A model generated the notes under the pieces. That model made no database searches, was not told where the DNA came from, and saw only the letters and a program-made list of their open reading frames with translations. The position numbers and the translations under genes are program-made. From SZUA-35 sp963781035 (lineage in GTDB: Bacteria > Actinomycetota > Acidimicrobiia > Acidimicrobiales > SZUA-35), in assembly GCA_963781035.1 (NCBI GenBank), contig CAWAEN010000004.1:1178001-1242000 (forward strand): a DNA stretch of 64,000 nt. Reading direction: 5' to 3'. This document shows, in pieces, positions 46,615 through 56,847 of the stretch (its first letter is position 1; each line of letters opens with the position of its first letter).

Positions 46615-47837
46615 ATGGAGCACGTCGTCATCGTCGGCGCGTCATTGGCCGGCCTCCAGGCGGCGCAGACCCTGCGCCGTGCCGACGAAGAACTCGCCAT
46701 CACGGTGATCGGGGCGGAGCCGCACCTTCCCTACGATCGTCCACCGCTGTCGAAGCACTACCTGGCCGGCGAATGGGACGAGTCGAAACTGCGGTTGCGA
46801 GCAGCCGCTGACCCCGATGCTCTCGGCGTCACGTGGAGACTCGGTGTCGCTGCGACCGGATTGTCGCTCGAGGATCGAACGGTGACGCTCGCCGACGGAT
46901 CGTCGGTGACCTACGACGGGCTCGTGATCGCGACCGGTGCATCCCCTCGGATGATTCCCGGCGTCGAGCTCGACGGGGTGCACGTGCTGCGGACACTCGA
47001 TGACGCAACCGCGTCTGAAGGCCGACTTCGAGGCCGGACCGTCTCGGGTCGTGGTGATCGGGTGTGGTTTCATCGGGGCCGAAGTCGCGGCGACAGCTCG
47101 CGAACGCGGCCTCGAGGTGTCCATCGTCGAAGCGGCAACCACGCCGCTCTCGCGTGTGCTGCCGGTCGAGGCAGGCGACCAGATCGCCGAGCTGCACCGC
47201 TCGAACGGGTGTCGACGTCCACCTCGGGACCGGGGCCTCGATCGTCGGGTCGGATGGGCGCGTCGTCGGGGTCGACCTCGACAATGGCACCCGTATCGAG
47301 GCAGAGGTCGTGGTCGTCGGCATCGGTGTCGTGCCGTCGACGGACTGGCTCGCCGGTTCCGGTCTCACCATCGACAACGGCATCGTCTGCGATGCGACGT
47401 GTCTCGCCGCCCCCGGGGTCGTCGCTGCGGGGGACGTGTCCCGCTGGCCGAACCAGCGTTTCGGAGCCGATGACGCACCGCTCACCCGAGTCGAGCAATG
47501 GGACAATGCCGTCGAACAGGGCGGGTATGTCGCTCGCCGGCTGATGGCGTGGGCCAACGGCGAGGACATCGAGCCGTACACGCCGGTGCCATGGTTCTGG
47601 AGCGACCAGTACGACACCAAGATCCAGCTCGCCGGCACTCCGACCGGGCGATCCGAGATCGTGCAGGGGTCGTTCGAGGAGCAACGAGTCGTCCAGATCT
47701 TCCTCGATGACGATGGTCTGCTCGTCGGTGCCCTCGCCTGGAACCGGCCACGCCAGGCCATTCAATCCCGCCAGCTGATCGGCCGGGGGGCAACCGCGGA
47801 CGAGGCTCGGGAGACGCTCGCCCCGCCGCCGGAATGA
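46615..47837 (+). CDS. FAD-dependent ferredoxin reductase, two frameshifts
   Basis: The enzyme passes electrons from NAD(P)H to the ferredoxin encoded just upstream. It begins MEHVVIVGASLAGLQAAQTL with the FAD dinucleotide motif, followed by PYDRPPLSKHYLAGEW and YDGLVIATGASPR. The frame changes near 47030, after which VVVIGCGFIGAEVAATARER is the NAD(P)H motif, and again near 47205, after which GVDVHLGTGASIVGSDGRVV, GVVAAGDVSRWP and EQWDNAVEQGGYVARRLM follow. The C-terminal domain ends PRQAIQSRQLIGRG. Length is 3n+2, as expected for two extra bases, about 406 residues corrected. This is the putidaredoxin-reductase/rhodocoxin-reductase family. It fits the P450 at 38.6 kb as redox partner. Confidence 0.88.
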
Positions 47838-47838
47838 G

Positions 47839-48376
47839 ATGAGTGGGTCCGAGCCCCTCGACGAGCTGGTCGATCACGTCGACCTCGACGGGAACGGTCA
47901 TCGAGGTCGTCACGCGCGGTGCGATGCGGCTCGGCGCTCTGCGACATCGCTGCACGTACGTGTTCGTCGTTCGGCCGTCCGGGCACCTGGTCGTCCATCG
48001 GCGTGCTGACTGGAAGTCGATCTATCCCGGTTGGTGGGACGGTGCCTTCGGGGGGATCTGTGGCGCCGGCGAAGACTGGCAGCGTGCTGCCGAGCGCGAA
48101 CTGGCCGAGGAAGCCGGAATCGCCGGAGTCCCGCTCGAGCTGCTCGGTCCTGTCCGCTACGACGCCGAGGACGGCCACATCGTCGGCCGGGCGTATCTGG
48201 CGGTGACCGACGTTGCCGTGGTCCCGGTCGACGGCGAGGTGGTCGAGGTCGACGAAATCGCGGTCGGCGAGGTCACTCGTTGGCTCACCGATCGGCAGGT
48301 CTGCCTCGACACGAAGCTGGCCGCACTGCCGCTGTTGTTGTCGTCGCCGCGCCTCCTGGATCTGAAGAAGTCCTGA
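47839..48376 (+). CDS. Nudix hydrolase, one frameshift near the start
   Basis: ATG 47839 lies one base after the reductase stop and reads MSGSEPLDELVDHVDLDG. The frame then shifts near 47893, where removing one A gives DGTVIEVVTRGAMRLGALRH. The Nudix box is complete: GICGAGEDWQRAAERELAEE followed by AGI, matching Gx5Ex7REUxEExGU. The N-terminal RHRCTYVFVVRPSGHLVVHR and W-rich PGWWDGAFGG fit the YfcD/isopentenyl-diphosphate isomerase-like branch of NUDIX proteins. Nudix enzymes hydrolyse nucleoside diphosphates linked to another group; the substrate here is unknown. Length is 3n+1, about 178 residues corrected. Confidence 0.85.
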
Positions 48377-48452
48377 ACTCGGCGACCCGGCGGAGTGGTC
48401 ACGTCGTCGATGCGGTTCGATGCGGCATGACCTCCTCCGCAGCCGACGCACG

Positions 48453-48458
48453 TACGAT
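48453..48458 (+). promoter_or_regulatory. TACGAT, -10 element of the two-component operon
   Basis: TACGAT ends seven bases before ATG 48466 of the response regulator, consistent with a leaderless mRNA for the regulator-kinase pair. Confidence 0.5.
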
Positions 48459-48465
48459 CGCGACC

Positions 48466-49152
48466 ATGGCCACCATCCCGGACATCCTGGTCGTCGATGA
48501 CGAGCCGCAGGTTCGCCAAGTGGTCGCCAGCTATCTCGAGGGCGAGGGTTTCACCGTGCGGACCGCGGCCACAGGGACCGAGGCACTCGCAGAGATCGCT
48601 CGGAAACGTCCCGATCTGGTCGTGCTGGATCTGATGCTTCCCGAGGTCGACGGCCTGACGGTCCTGCGACGGCTCCGGAGCGGAGGCGATCACGTGCCGG
48701 TCATCGTGTTGAGCGCGCGGGGTCAGGAGTCCGAGCGGGTTGTCGGGCTCGAACTCGGTGCAGACGACTATGTGTCGAAGCCGGCGTCGCCACGCGAGGT
48801 CCTGGCCCGTGTGCGCGCCGTTCTGCGTCGGACGGGATCGTCTGCGCCGGAGCAGATCAGCATCGCCGGCCTCGAGATCGATGTGGTCGGGCGCCGCGTG
48901 ATGCGGGGCGGCGACCCGGTCGAGCTTCCACCGAAGGAGTTCGATCTGTTGGTCCGGCTGGCGTCGACGCCGGGCGAGGTCCACAGCCGGGCCGATCTCC
49001 TGCGAGATGTCTGGGGTTCCAACCCGGATTGGCAGGACCCCGGCACGGTCACGGTCCACGTTCGTCGTCTGCGGCGCAAGTTCGAAGCCGATCCGAGCGC
49101 TCCGATCCACTTCGTGACCGTGTACGGCGTCGGCTATCGGTTCGATCCGTGA
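48466..49152 (+). CDS. OmpR/PhoB-family response regulator
   Basis: The 228-residue protein has a receiver domain (ILVVDDEPQVRQVVASYLEG, phospho-acceptor Asp in LVVLDLMLPEVDG, Ser/Thr in VIVLSARGQ and Lys in YVSKPASP) and a winged-helix DNA-binding domain (VELPPKEFDLLVRLASTPGE and TVTVHVRRLRRKFEADP, ending GVGYRFDP). It should be phosphorylated by the sensor kinase that follows with a four-base overlap (GTGA). I chose ATG 48466 because the receiver begins six residues later and the longer upstream reading overlaps the Nudix gene. Target genes are unknown. The frame is intact. Confidence 0.93.
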   Translation: MATIPDILVVDDEPQVRQVVASYLEGEGFTVRTAATGTEALAEIARKRPDLVVLDLMLPEVDGLTVLRRLRSGGDHVPVIVLSARGQESERVVGLELGADDYVSKPASPREVLARVRAVLRRTGSSAPEQISIAGLEIDVVGRRVMRGGDPVELPPKEFDLLVRLASTPGEVHSRADLLRDVWGSNPDWQDPGTVTVHVRRLRRKFEADPSAPIHFVTVYGVGYRFDP

Positions 49153-50295
49153 TCAACCTCTGCGCTCTGGTGATCGGGGCCGAGATGATGGACGAGCCGG
49201 CCTCGATCGGACTCTTCATCGTGCTGACGGTGGCCATCGGGGTGGCGGCCGCCTCGTTCCTGCCGCTGCTCTTCCAGCGCCTTCCGATCCGTCTCGCCGT
49301 GCCTGCGCTCGCCGTGATCGGGCCGGTGCTCGCTGTCGTCGGCAGCCTCGTCGGCAGTGGCGCGATGACGTTGTCCGGCAACGACATCGGCTACGTGGTG
49401 CTCGTCGCGACCGATCACCGGCCTCGCCGCCATCATCGTCGGTTGGCGGCTGTCCCGACCGCTCGCCCGCGATCTCGAGGCGATCTCGGAAGCCGTCGGT
49501 TCGATCAGCGCCGGGGACCGATCGGTCCGCACCGGGATCGAGCGGACCGACGAAGTGGGCGAGCTCGCCGCCAGAGTCGATGCCCTCGGCAACTCGCTTC
49601 AACGGGCGGAGGCTGAACGAGCAGCGGCCGACGACGAACGGGGTGCCGTTGTGAGCGCGCTGTCGCACGATCTGCGGACGCCGCTCGCATCACTGCTGGC
49701 CTCGGTGGATGCGCTGGAAGACGGCGTCGCCGATGGTCAGACCCATCTTCGCTCGATGCGTCACAACATCCTGGCGCTGGAGCGGTTGGTCGAGGATCTG
49801 TTCCTGCTGGCCAGAGCGGACAGCGGAAGCCTTGCTCTGCAAGCCGAAGCCCTCGACCTCGCCGAGCTGATCGACGAGGCGCTCGAGGCGATCGGACCAA
49901 CCGCCGCCGAGCGAGGGGTCGTTCTCCTGGCTGAACTGAGCAAGGCCATCCCCGTTCAAGGAGATGATCACGCCCTCGGTCGGGTCCTGCGCAACCTTCT
50001 CGACAACGCAGTGCGCCATTCGCCGGACGGCGGACGGGTGCGAGTGGTGGCGCGATCCAACAGCGGTGAGAGCCGAGTCGTGGTCGATGTCTGCGATGAC
50101 GGGCCCGGGTTCGATGCCGAGTTCGTGCCGCGGGCGCTGGAGCGCTTCTCCCAGGCTGACTCGGCCCGCTCCCGACAGGGCGGTGCCGGTCTCGGTCTCG
50201 CCATCGCACAGACACTGGTCAGCGCTCACGGCGGGACCGTGGAAGTGTCCCCCGGTCCCGGCGGACGGGTCACCTTCGACCTCCCGCTCCGCTGA
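49149..50295 (+). CDS. Sensor histidine kinase, one frameshift
   Basis: Starting at GTG 49149 inside the response-regulator stop, the protein has two or three N-terminal membrane segments (IGLFIVLTVAIGVAAASFLP and LAVPALAVIGPVLAVVGSLV). The frame shifts near 49411, where removing one A restores VATVTGLAAIIVGWRLSRPL, the last segment. HAMP-type sequence follows (DLEAISEAVGSISAGDRSVR), then the H box VSALSHDLRTPLASLLASVD, the N box LRNLLDNAVRHS, and the G boxes VCDDGPGFD and GGAGLGLAIAQ. Length is 3n+1, about 381 residues corrected. There is almost no extracytoplasmic loop, so the signal may be sensed within the membrane. Confidence 0.9.
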
Positions 50296-50306
50296 CGACC
50301 CCATCT

Positions 50307-50358
50307 CCGTTCTGCGGCACTCAGGCGTCAGTTGTGCGGCCAGAGTGCCGCAGAACGG
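50307..50358. repeat. 52-base inverted repeat after the sensor kinase gene, copy 2
   Basis: The 14-base arms CCGTTCTGCGGCAC and reverse complement are identical to those at 3419-3470, and the centre is also 24 bases long but of different sequence. It begins 11 bases after the kinase stop and ends 42 bases before the MocR gene start, so it may terminate the two-component transcript. Confidence 0.7.
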
Positions 50359-50400
50359 GGTTGAGCCACGGCTCCCGAGCAATTGTGTGAAGGTAGGGGG

Positions 50401-51828
50401 ATGGCCCGCATCGGAAGTCACGCACTGCTCTCGATGCTGGGCGACTGGACCGCCGGGCCCGGCGCCTCGCTGCAGGTGCGGCTCGCCGATTCACTCCGCC
50501 AGACCATCGAGACGGGGCTGTTGCCGGCGGGAAGCGTCCTGCCGGCCGAGCGAGCGTTGGCCCGCGACCTGTCCATCAGCCGTTCGACGGTCACAGCAGC
50601 CCTGTCGGTCCTGAAGGCGGAGGGGACACTCGAGTCCCGCCAGGGGAGCGGCACGAGCGTGACCGGCACGAGCGTGACCGGCACGAGCGTGACCGGCACG
50701 AGCGTGACCTCCGCTCCGGGAGCGACCGTGCAGCCGGGGATCCTCGGGGCCAGACGCGGCATCGACCTCGCGGCATCGACCCCGGCCGACGCCCGCGCCC
50801 TCCCCTCGGTGGACGTCGACCTCGAAGCGCTGCTGCGCTCCGGTCCGCGGCACGGGTACAGCCCCGAGGGGTTGCCCGCACTCCGACAGGCGGTGGCCGA
50901 GCGGTTCACGACCCAAGGTCTCGCCTCGACCGTCGACCAGATCGTCATCACCAACGGTGCGCAGCATGCCCTTGCTCTGGCGTTGACGCTGCTGGCGAAA
51001 CCAGGTGACGCCGTCATCGTCGACGACCCGACGTATCCCGGCATGATCGATCTGCTGGCCAGCAGACGGCTTCGACCGATCCCGCTTCCCCGCCGAGAGG
51101 GTCGGATCGATGTCGCCGGACTCCGCCGGCTGGTGGCCACCAACGACGTATCGATCGCCTACCTCCAGACCGGCGTGCACAATCCGACGGGATTCGCCGC
51201 CGCCGACTGGGAACTGGAGGACCTCGCCGCCGCCGTCGACGAACTCGACCTCACGGTCCTGGAGGATCTCGTCCTTGCCGACCTGCGGTTCGACCAATGC
51301 AGTGTCCGTCCGTTGGCGTCGCGGACGCGTGGAGCATCAGTACTCGTGATCGGCAGCATCTCGAAGCTGGGCTGGGGCGGGCTGCGGATCGGCTGGCTGC
51401 GCGCCTCGACGACCATGATCGAGCGCCTGCTCAGGGCCCGGTTGACCGACGATCTCGGGAGTTCGGTGCCGTCGCAGGTGATCGCTGCCGGCGTGTTGAC
51501 GAAGTTCGACGATGTCGTCGCCATCCGACAACCGACCCTCGCCTCGCGGGCCCGACTCGCCATGGATCTGCTGGCCGAGGAACTGCCGTCGTGGCAGCCC
51601 GTGGTGCCCGAGGGCGGCCTGTCCCTGTGGATCGAACTGCCCTCCGCCCGGGCCGAGGCGCTGAGCCAGCAGGCCGTTCGTCACGGCGTCACGATCGCAA
51701 CCGGTTCGGCCGCGGTGATCGATGGCGACGGTGCCCGCTTCATCCGTCTCTGTTTCGACCGTCCGGAGTCGCAACTGCGTGAGGGCATCCACCGCCTGGC
51801 CGAGGCGTGGGCCGCGCTCGATCGGTGA
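50401..51828 (+). CDS. MocR-type GntR/aminotransferase-fold transcriptional regulator
   Basis: The 475-residue protein joins an N-terminal GntR winged helix (LADSLRQTIETGLLPAGSVL and DLSISRSTVTAALSVLKAEG) to a fold-type I aminotransferase domain (GYSPEGLPALRQAVAERFTT, TNGAQHALALALTLLAKPGD, TGVHNPTGFA and the PLP-Lys region GSISKLGWGGLRIGW). MocR proteins bind PLP and regulate vitamin B6, GABA or related genes. The linker between the domains contains GTSVT four times in a row, from a 15-base DNA repeat. The target gene is not evident; the divergently placed gene that MocR proteins often control is not present here, since the upstream neighbour is co-oriented. Frame intact. Confidence 0.9.
   Translation: MARIGSHALLSMLGDWTAGPGASLQVRLADSLRQTIETGLLPAGSVLPAERALARDLSISRSTVTAALSVLKAEGTLESRQGSGTSVTGTSVTGTSVTGTSVTSAPGATVQPGILGARRGIDLAASTPADARALPSVDVDLEALLRSGPRHGYSPEGLPALRQAVAERFTTQGLASTVDQIVITNGAQHALALALTLLAKPGDAVIVDDPTYPGMIDLLASRRLRPIPLPRREGRIDVAGLRRLVATNDVSIAYLQTGVHNPTGFAAADWELEDLAAAVDELDLTVLEDLVLADLRFDQCSVRPLASRTRGASVLVIGSISKLGWGGLRIGWLRASTTMIERLLRARLTDDLGSSVPSQVIAAGVLTKFDDVVAIRQPTLASRARLAMDLLAEELPSWQPVVPEGGLSLWIELPSARAEALSQQAVRHGVTIATGSAAVIDGDGARFIRLCFDRPESQLREGIHRLAEAWAALDR
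50650..50709 (+). repeat. Four 15-base tandem repeats inside the MocR linker
   Basis: GGCACGAGCGTGACC occurs four times without a mismatch and encodes GTSVT x4 between the DNA-binding and aminotransferase-like domains. The lack of any silent change suggests recent expansion. Confidence 0.95.
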
Positions 51829-52987
51829 TCAGCGGCGGGATGTGCTCCAGACCTGGCGTGACGCATCGATCTCGGAGGCGTCCGGGTGCGTATCGCTCCC
51901 AGACCGACAACGTGGCGTTCTTGGAGTACTCGTGCCAATCGATCACGGTCGGCGACCCGATGCGTCGCACGACCTGACGGATGCCACCTTCGTGGACTGC
52001 GTAGCCGGCCCACACCCCCGGCCAGTGATGGGTGGATGCGACTTCGCTGACCAGCACCCCGTCGTGGGTCCGAGCCCGATTGCGGTGGGTGTGGCCGGAG
52101 CTGATGACAGCGTCTGCCCTGACGTCGGCCAGACGGTCGAGGAAGGGGCTCGCCTCGCGGCGGGCGACCCCGGGCGGCCAGTATCGGACAGGATCCCGCT
52201 GCTGGAGTTGCTGGTGGACGGCGATGAACACACCGCGATCGGCCGCCGCCGCAGCGTCGACCAGGTCGTCCCCGATTCGGTCCAACGTGCCGATACCGCG
52301 GCCGGGAATGGTGGTGTCGCCGAGGACGACGCGGATGCCCGGGAGGTCGATGCTGCTGACCGAGCGCTCGTAGATCAGGCGTCGGCGGCCGACTGATACA
52401 GGGAGCGGACACTCGACCTGGTCGGTGTCGTGGTTGCCCGGGAGCAGCGACATGGGGAGATTCGGCGATCGATCGACCAGCTCACCGACAGCGGCGAAGT
52501 CGCGATGGGTCGCGTGGTGGGCGGCATCACCCTTGATGATCAGATGTCGGGCGCCCCACGCCGTTGCTTCGTCGATCGCAGCTCGAGCCGAACGGATGGC
52601 GAACGGCACGGGGTCGTCGGAGATGTCCTTCATCTGCTTCAGGAACCCGAAGTGATCAGATCCGAGGTGCAGATCCGAAATGGTGGCGAACCGGAACAGC
52701 TCGGGGCCCGGCGGTGGCGCCGGAGTGATGACGGTGAATGTCGATCGGCCGGCGCCGGACTCGACGACGAGACGATGATCGGCCCCGGGGGGCAACGGAC
52801 CGATGTCGACTGTCCCCGGTCCGCCAGGATGCTCGCAGGTCACGACAGCGACCGTCGTGCCCGAGTGGGTCGCCGTCACGGTGACAGGACCGGCTGGAAG
52901 CTCGCCCCATGCGAGCTGTGCGACCGTCGGCTCGACTGCCCATACGGTCAGCGGGGAGGCCGGGAAAGGAAGACGAGGGAGCGTCAC
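51740..52987 (-). CDS. Calcineurin-like metallophosphoesterase
   Basis: The 415-residue protein has an N-terminal beta-sandwich-like part (AWGELPAGPVTVTATHSGTT) followed by the phosphoesterase domain: FATISDLHLGSDHFGF near residue 100, LIIKGDAAHHATH near 150, SLLPGNHDTDQ near 180 and AVISSGHTHRNR near 296, covering the D-H, GD, GNHD and GHTH metal motifs. The second motif lacks the usual Asp after GD (GDAAHH). The start is GTG 52987, two bases past the pepN stop. The last 30 residues are antisense to the MocR gene end. A one-base shift would place the stop at 51829-51831 instead, so the C terminus is uncertain. Confidence 0.8.
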   Translation of the reverse strand: MTLPRLPFPASPLTVWAVEPTVAQLAWGELPAGPVTVTATHSGTTVAVVTCEHPGGPGTVDIGPLPPGADHRLVVESGAGRSTFTVITPAPPPGPELFRFATISDLHLGSDHFGFLKQMKDISDDPVPFAIRSARAAIDEATAWGARHLIIKGDAAHHATHRDFAAVGELVDRSPNLPMSLLPGNHDTDQVECPLPVSVGRRRLIYERSVSSIDLPGIRVVLGDTTIPGRGIGTLDRIGDDLVDAAAAADRGVFIAVHQQLQQRDPVRYWPPGVARREASPFLDRLADVRADAVISSGHTHRNRARTHDGVLVSEVASTHHWPGVWAGYAVHEGGIRQVVRRIGSPTVIDWHEYSKNATLSVWERYAPGRLRDRCVTPGLEHIPPLITDRARPTPRPGGGCPHAVATPDGRNRDG

Positions 52988-52989
52988 CG

Positions 52990-55561
52990 TCAGCCGGCGA
53001 TGATCGAGCGGAAGCGTTGGGCTTCCCGCTCGTGCAGTGCGGCGAAGACACGCTGACGCTCGAGGATCTGCGCCAGCGTCTTGGCCCCCTGCGGCACCGG
53101 GTGGTCATCGAAGAAGGCGTTCGTGGCCTCGACATCACCCGGCTCGGTGAGGCGGGCCAGATGTCTCGATCATGCGCACGATGGCAGAGCTCGCGAGCAA
53201 CTCGACGAGTTCGTCCCAGTGATCGCGGATGAATCCCCAGGTCTGGCGGCCGACGACGGGATGGCCCAGTGAACGTCGAAGCCAGAAATGGGCATTCTGG
53301 GACCGCACTTCACCGTTCTGGATCATGGCGTACACGCGGTGGTGGAGGGCCGGGTCGGCGAAGTCGGCCGTGGCGTACAGGAATCGGAGCTGTTCCTGGG
53401 GATTCTCGGACGTGCGGTACGTTTCGAGGAAGTCCTCGAAGTCGGCCTCGTCACCGATCGATGCCACGACATCGGTGGCTGCTGCGGCGATCGATGTCTC
53501 GACCAGCTCGGGATCGCGGCGAGCCTCGGCCAAGGTTCGCTTCGCTTCCTCCTGGATCTCATGATCGTTTGCCGTGGTGCCCATCGCCCGGATCAGGTCT
53601 CCTCTGAGCTGCCTGGCGAGGTCGTCGTCCTCGGGCTGGGGGGAGAGGGTCAGCCCGGCCAGCGCGGGTACGAGGGCATCGTGGACGACCGCTTGGTACG
53701 CGACTCTGGCCTCTTCGTCGAGCAGTCGGTCGAGTGATCGGAATCCCTGGATCATGCGATCCCACACCGACCGATCGTGTTCGGCAGTGAGCATCTCGAG
53801 GAGGCCGAGGAAGGTGGCGGCGGTCATGGCGTCGGCGAGCACGGCGGCCCACGCGTCGTCGACGAGGGCATATCGTTCGACCGCCGACAAGTGCTCCAAG
53901 GCGACCTCGGCGAGGCCGTCGAGCGACTCTGGTGGGTAGGCCACCCGGACGAAACTCGCCCCCTCCGCGTTGGCGACGACCCACTCGGCCCTCTGAGGGA
54001 GCTCGATCTCGATGTCGTCTCCTGTGAGCAGGAGCTTCTCGGTGATCGGTTCACCGTCGACGGGCTTCCAGCGGTAGCGCAGCGGGATCATCCACTGCTG
54101 ATCCTCGGTCGGGTCGGCTCCGACGTAGGCGAAACGTTCCTGGCTGATCGTGAGGGTCGAGCCGTTCGGTGCGAGTTCGACCGAAACGAGCGGAAACCCG
54201 CCCTGGAAGATCCACGAGTCCATGATCTGCCGGGCGGGCACGGCGTTTGGCATCGTGGCCGTCTCCGCCTCGATGGCATCCCAGAGGTCGGTGGTCTCGG
54301 CGTTGCCGTAGGCGTGTTGGCGCATGTAGCGGCGAATGCCGGAACGGAACAGCGACTCGCCAACGTGTTGTTCGAGCATTCTGACGACGGCGGCCCCCTT
54401 CTCGTAGGTGAGGATGTCGAACATGCCCTCGGCGTCTTCCGGGCTCACCACCTCGAACTCGATGGGCCGAGTTGCCGACAACGCGTCGGTGTCGAACGCA
54501 GCTGAACGGCCGAGCCCGAAGTCGACCCATCGTTGCCACTCCGGGCGATAGGCATCGGTGCACCGCATCTCCATGAACGTGGCGAACGCCTCGTTGAGCC
54601 AGAGCCCGTTCCACCACTTCATGGTGACGAGGTCGCCGAACCACATGTGGGCGAGCTCGTGGTTGATCACGTCTGCGACCCGCTGGAGCTCGGGCTGGGT
54701 GGCCATCTTCGGATCGACGAGGAGGAGGACCTCGCGGAACGTGATGCAGCCGAGGTTCTCCATGGCCCCGAAGGCGAAGTCCGGGATGGCGACGAGATCG
54801 ACCTTGTCGCCCGGGTATCGGATGTCGAAGTAGTCGGTGAAGTAGCGGAGAGCGAACGCTCCCACGTCGAGAGCGAACGCCGTGAGCATCGGATCGGTGC
54901 CGGCCACCGAGACGACCCGTAGCGGGACACCGTCGACGTCGATCGCCTCGGTCGCCTCCAGCGGTCCGATGACGAAGGCCACGAGGTAGGTGCTCATCTT
55001 CATGGTCGTCGCGAACGAGACGAGATGGCGGCCGTCGTCGAGGGATGTCCGCGAGATCTCGGCGCTGTTCGACACCGCCATGTGTTCGGCGTCGACGACG
55101 AGCTGGACATCGAAGGTGGCCTTCCACACGGGCTCGTCCCAGCAGGGGAACGCCTTGCGGGCGTGAGTGGCCTCGAACTGTGTGGTCGCCAGTTTCCGAG
55201 CCTCACCTGCCTCGTCGGTGAAACGACTGATGTAGAACCCGACGAGGTTCTCGTCGAAGGCACCCGAGAACGAGCAGTGCACGACGGCGTCGCCGGCGGC
55301 GAAATCGCCGGTGAGGACGAGACGCTGCGTGTCCTCGTCGATCGTGAACGCGGGTGTCTGCTCGGTGCCGGTCGAGTCGGTGACGGTGACGTCAGCGATG
55401 GCGAGGCCGTCGTTGTTGAGCACGATCGTGCCCGTCGGCTCGATGATGTCGATGTCGATGGTCACGTCGCCGCTGAACGTCTCGCGGTCGAGATCGGGGT
55501 CGATCCTGATCGCGTAGTGACGGGGGACGACGTTGGTCGGAAGGCGGTGCTGGTCGCTCAC
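52990..55561 (-). CDS. pepN: Aminopeptidase N (M1 family), one frameshift near the end
   Basis: The enzyme removes N-terminal residues from peptides in the cytoplasm. Landmarks are FAFGAMENLGCITFREVLLL (the GAMEN substrate motif) and VINHELAHMWFGDLVTMKWW, with WLNEAFATFMEM supplying the third zinc ligand. Near 53155 the frame breaks. Removing one T gives RMIETLARLTEPGDVEATNA and then FFDDHPVPQGAKTLAQILER, the proper ERAP1-like C terminus ending FRSIIAG at 52990. Length is 3n+1, 856 residues corrected. The GTG start at 55561 follows TAGCCT at seven bases. It precedes the phosphoesterase gene on the same strand. Confidence 0.93.
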
Positions 55562-55568
55562 CAGCGAA

Positions 55569-55574
55569 AGGCTA
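55569..55574 (-). promoter_or_regulatory. TAGCCT, -10 element of pepN
   Basis: On the minus strand TAGCCT ends seven bases before GTG 55561. The gap to the divergent kinase gene is 104 bases. Confidence 0.55.
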
Positions 55575-55665
55575 GCGGCGCTCCGCTTCGCGACCCCGGA
55601 GCGAACCCGCTACCTTCTTTCCCGGTTGCCCACCGGTACGAGGCCTGGCGACCAAAGGGAGTGAC

Positions 55666-56690
55666 GTGACCGACAGCAGACTTTCGCCAGTGGACGTCGT
55701 CGGCGTCGGCAACGCAATCGTCGACGTGATTTCCCACGCCGACGACGCGTTCCTCGACTCCGAAGGCCTCGTCAAGAACTCGATGGCGTTGATCGATGCC
55801 GACCGGGCGCACGCGCTCTACGGCCTGATGGGACCCGGCATCGAAGCCTCGGGCGGTTCGTGTGCGAACACGATGGCGGGTGTCGCCAGCTTCGGTGGCA
55901 CGGCCGCGTACATCGGGAAGATCTCCGGTGATCAGCTGGGCGAGGTCTTCGCCCACGACATGCGAGCGGTCGGGGTCGATTTCGATGTCCCGCCGGCAAC
56001 GACCGGTCCGTCGACGGCGCGTTGCCTCATCCTGGTCACGCCGGACGCACAACGCACGATGAGCACCTACCTCGGTGTCTCGTCGCTGCTCGAGCCGGAC
56101 GATGTCGAGCCCGCCACCGTCGAGCGGGCATCGTTGCTCCTCTGTGAGGGGTATCTGTGGGATGTCGACTCGGCCAAGCGATCGATTCGCAAGGCGATGG
56201 ATGTCGCCCACGCCAATGGGGGACGGGCGGCGCTCACACTCTCCGACACGTTCTGCGTCGAGCGTCATCACGACGAGTTCCGCGAGCTGGTCGCCGGACC
56301 GGTCGACGTCCTGTTCGCGAACCGAGCCGAACTGTTCGCGTTGTACGGACATCGATGATCTCGACCGCGCCATCGAGGCGGTGCGAGCCGAGGTCGATCT
56401 CGCCTGCATCACGCTCGGGATCCGTGGCTCGATCCTCGTGACCCCGGACGAATTGGTCGAGGTCGAGGCGGCCGAGATCGCACCAGTGGTCGACACCACC
56501 GGAGCCGGCGACCAGTACGCAGCAGGTGTTTTGTTCGGGCTCGCCCGTGGTTTGGACCTCGCCGATGCCGGGTGGCTCGGATCACTCGCCGCGGCCGAGG
56601 TGATTTCCCACGTCGGGCCCCGTCCGAGCATGCCATTGAGTCAGCCTGATCGACGACGAAATGCGACGTCGGGTAACATCTGAGTCGTGA
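55666..56690 (+). CDS. PfkB-family sugar kinase (adenosine kinase-like), two frameshifts
   Basis: The start is GTG 55666 with GGGAG four bases upstream. The protein has VVGVGNAIVDVISHADDAFL, GIEASGGSCANTMAGVASFG, and IGKISGDQLGEVFAHDMRAV, typical of bacterial adenosine kinase-like PfkB enzymes. The frame breaks near 56351 (removing one G gives ALYDIDDLDRAIEAV) and again near 56645 (removing one C gives LSQLIDDEMRRRVTSES). Between them is DTTGAGDQYAAGVLFGLARG with the catalytic Asp and anion hole. Length is 3n+2, about 340 residues corrected, ending at TGA 56688-56690. It phosphorylates a nucleoside or sugar; adenosine is the best guess. Confidence 0.85.
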
Positions 56691-56697
56691 GATTCAG

Positions 56698-56723
56698 AAC
56701 CCTTGGGTAAATGACCAAGGGTT
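56698..56723. terminator. Inverted repeat after the PfkB kinase gene
   Basis: AACCCTTGG and CCAAGGGTT are perfect nine-base arms around an eight-base loop, starting seven bases after the corrected kinase stop. There is no T-run, so it may work as a weak or factor-assisted terminator. The following 120 bases to the EAL gene end hold nothing I can identify. Confidence 0.55.
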
Positions 56724-56847
56724 GACGCATCGACCAGTTTTGCGCGCTAGAACGGGGTTCGGTCGGTGGTGGAGAGTCGCCCCTCCGCCACCGGCCACTT
56801 TCACGCGACCTCCTGAGCCGAACTGGCGGTCGAGCCGGTGATCCGGT

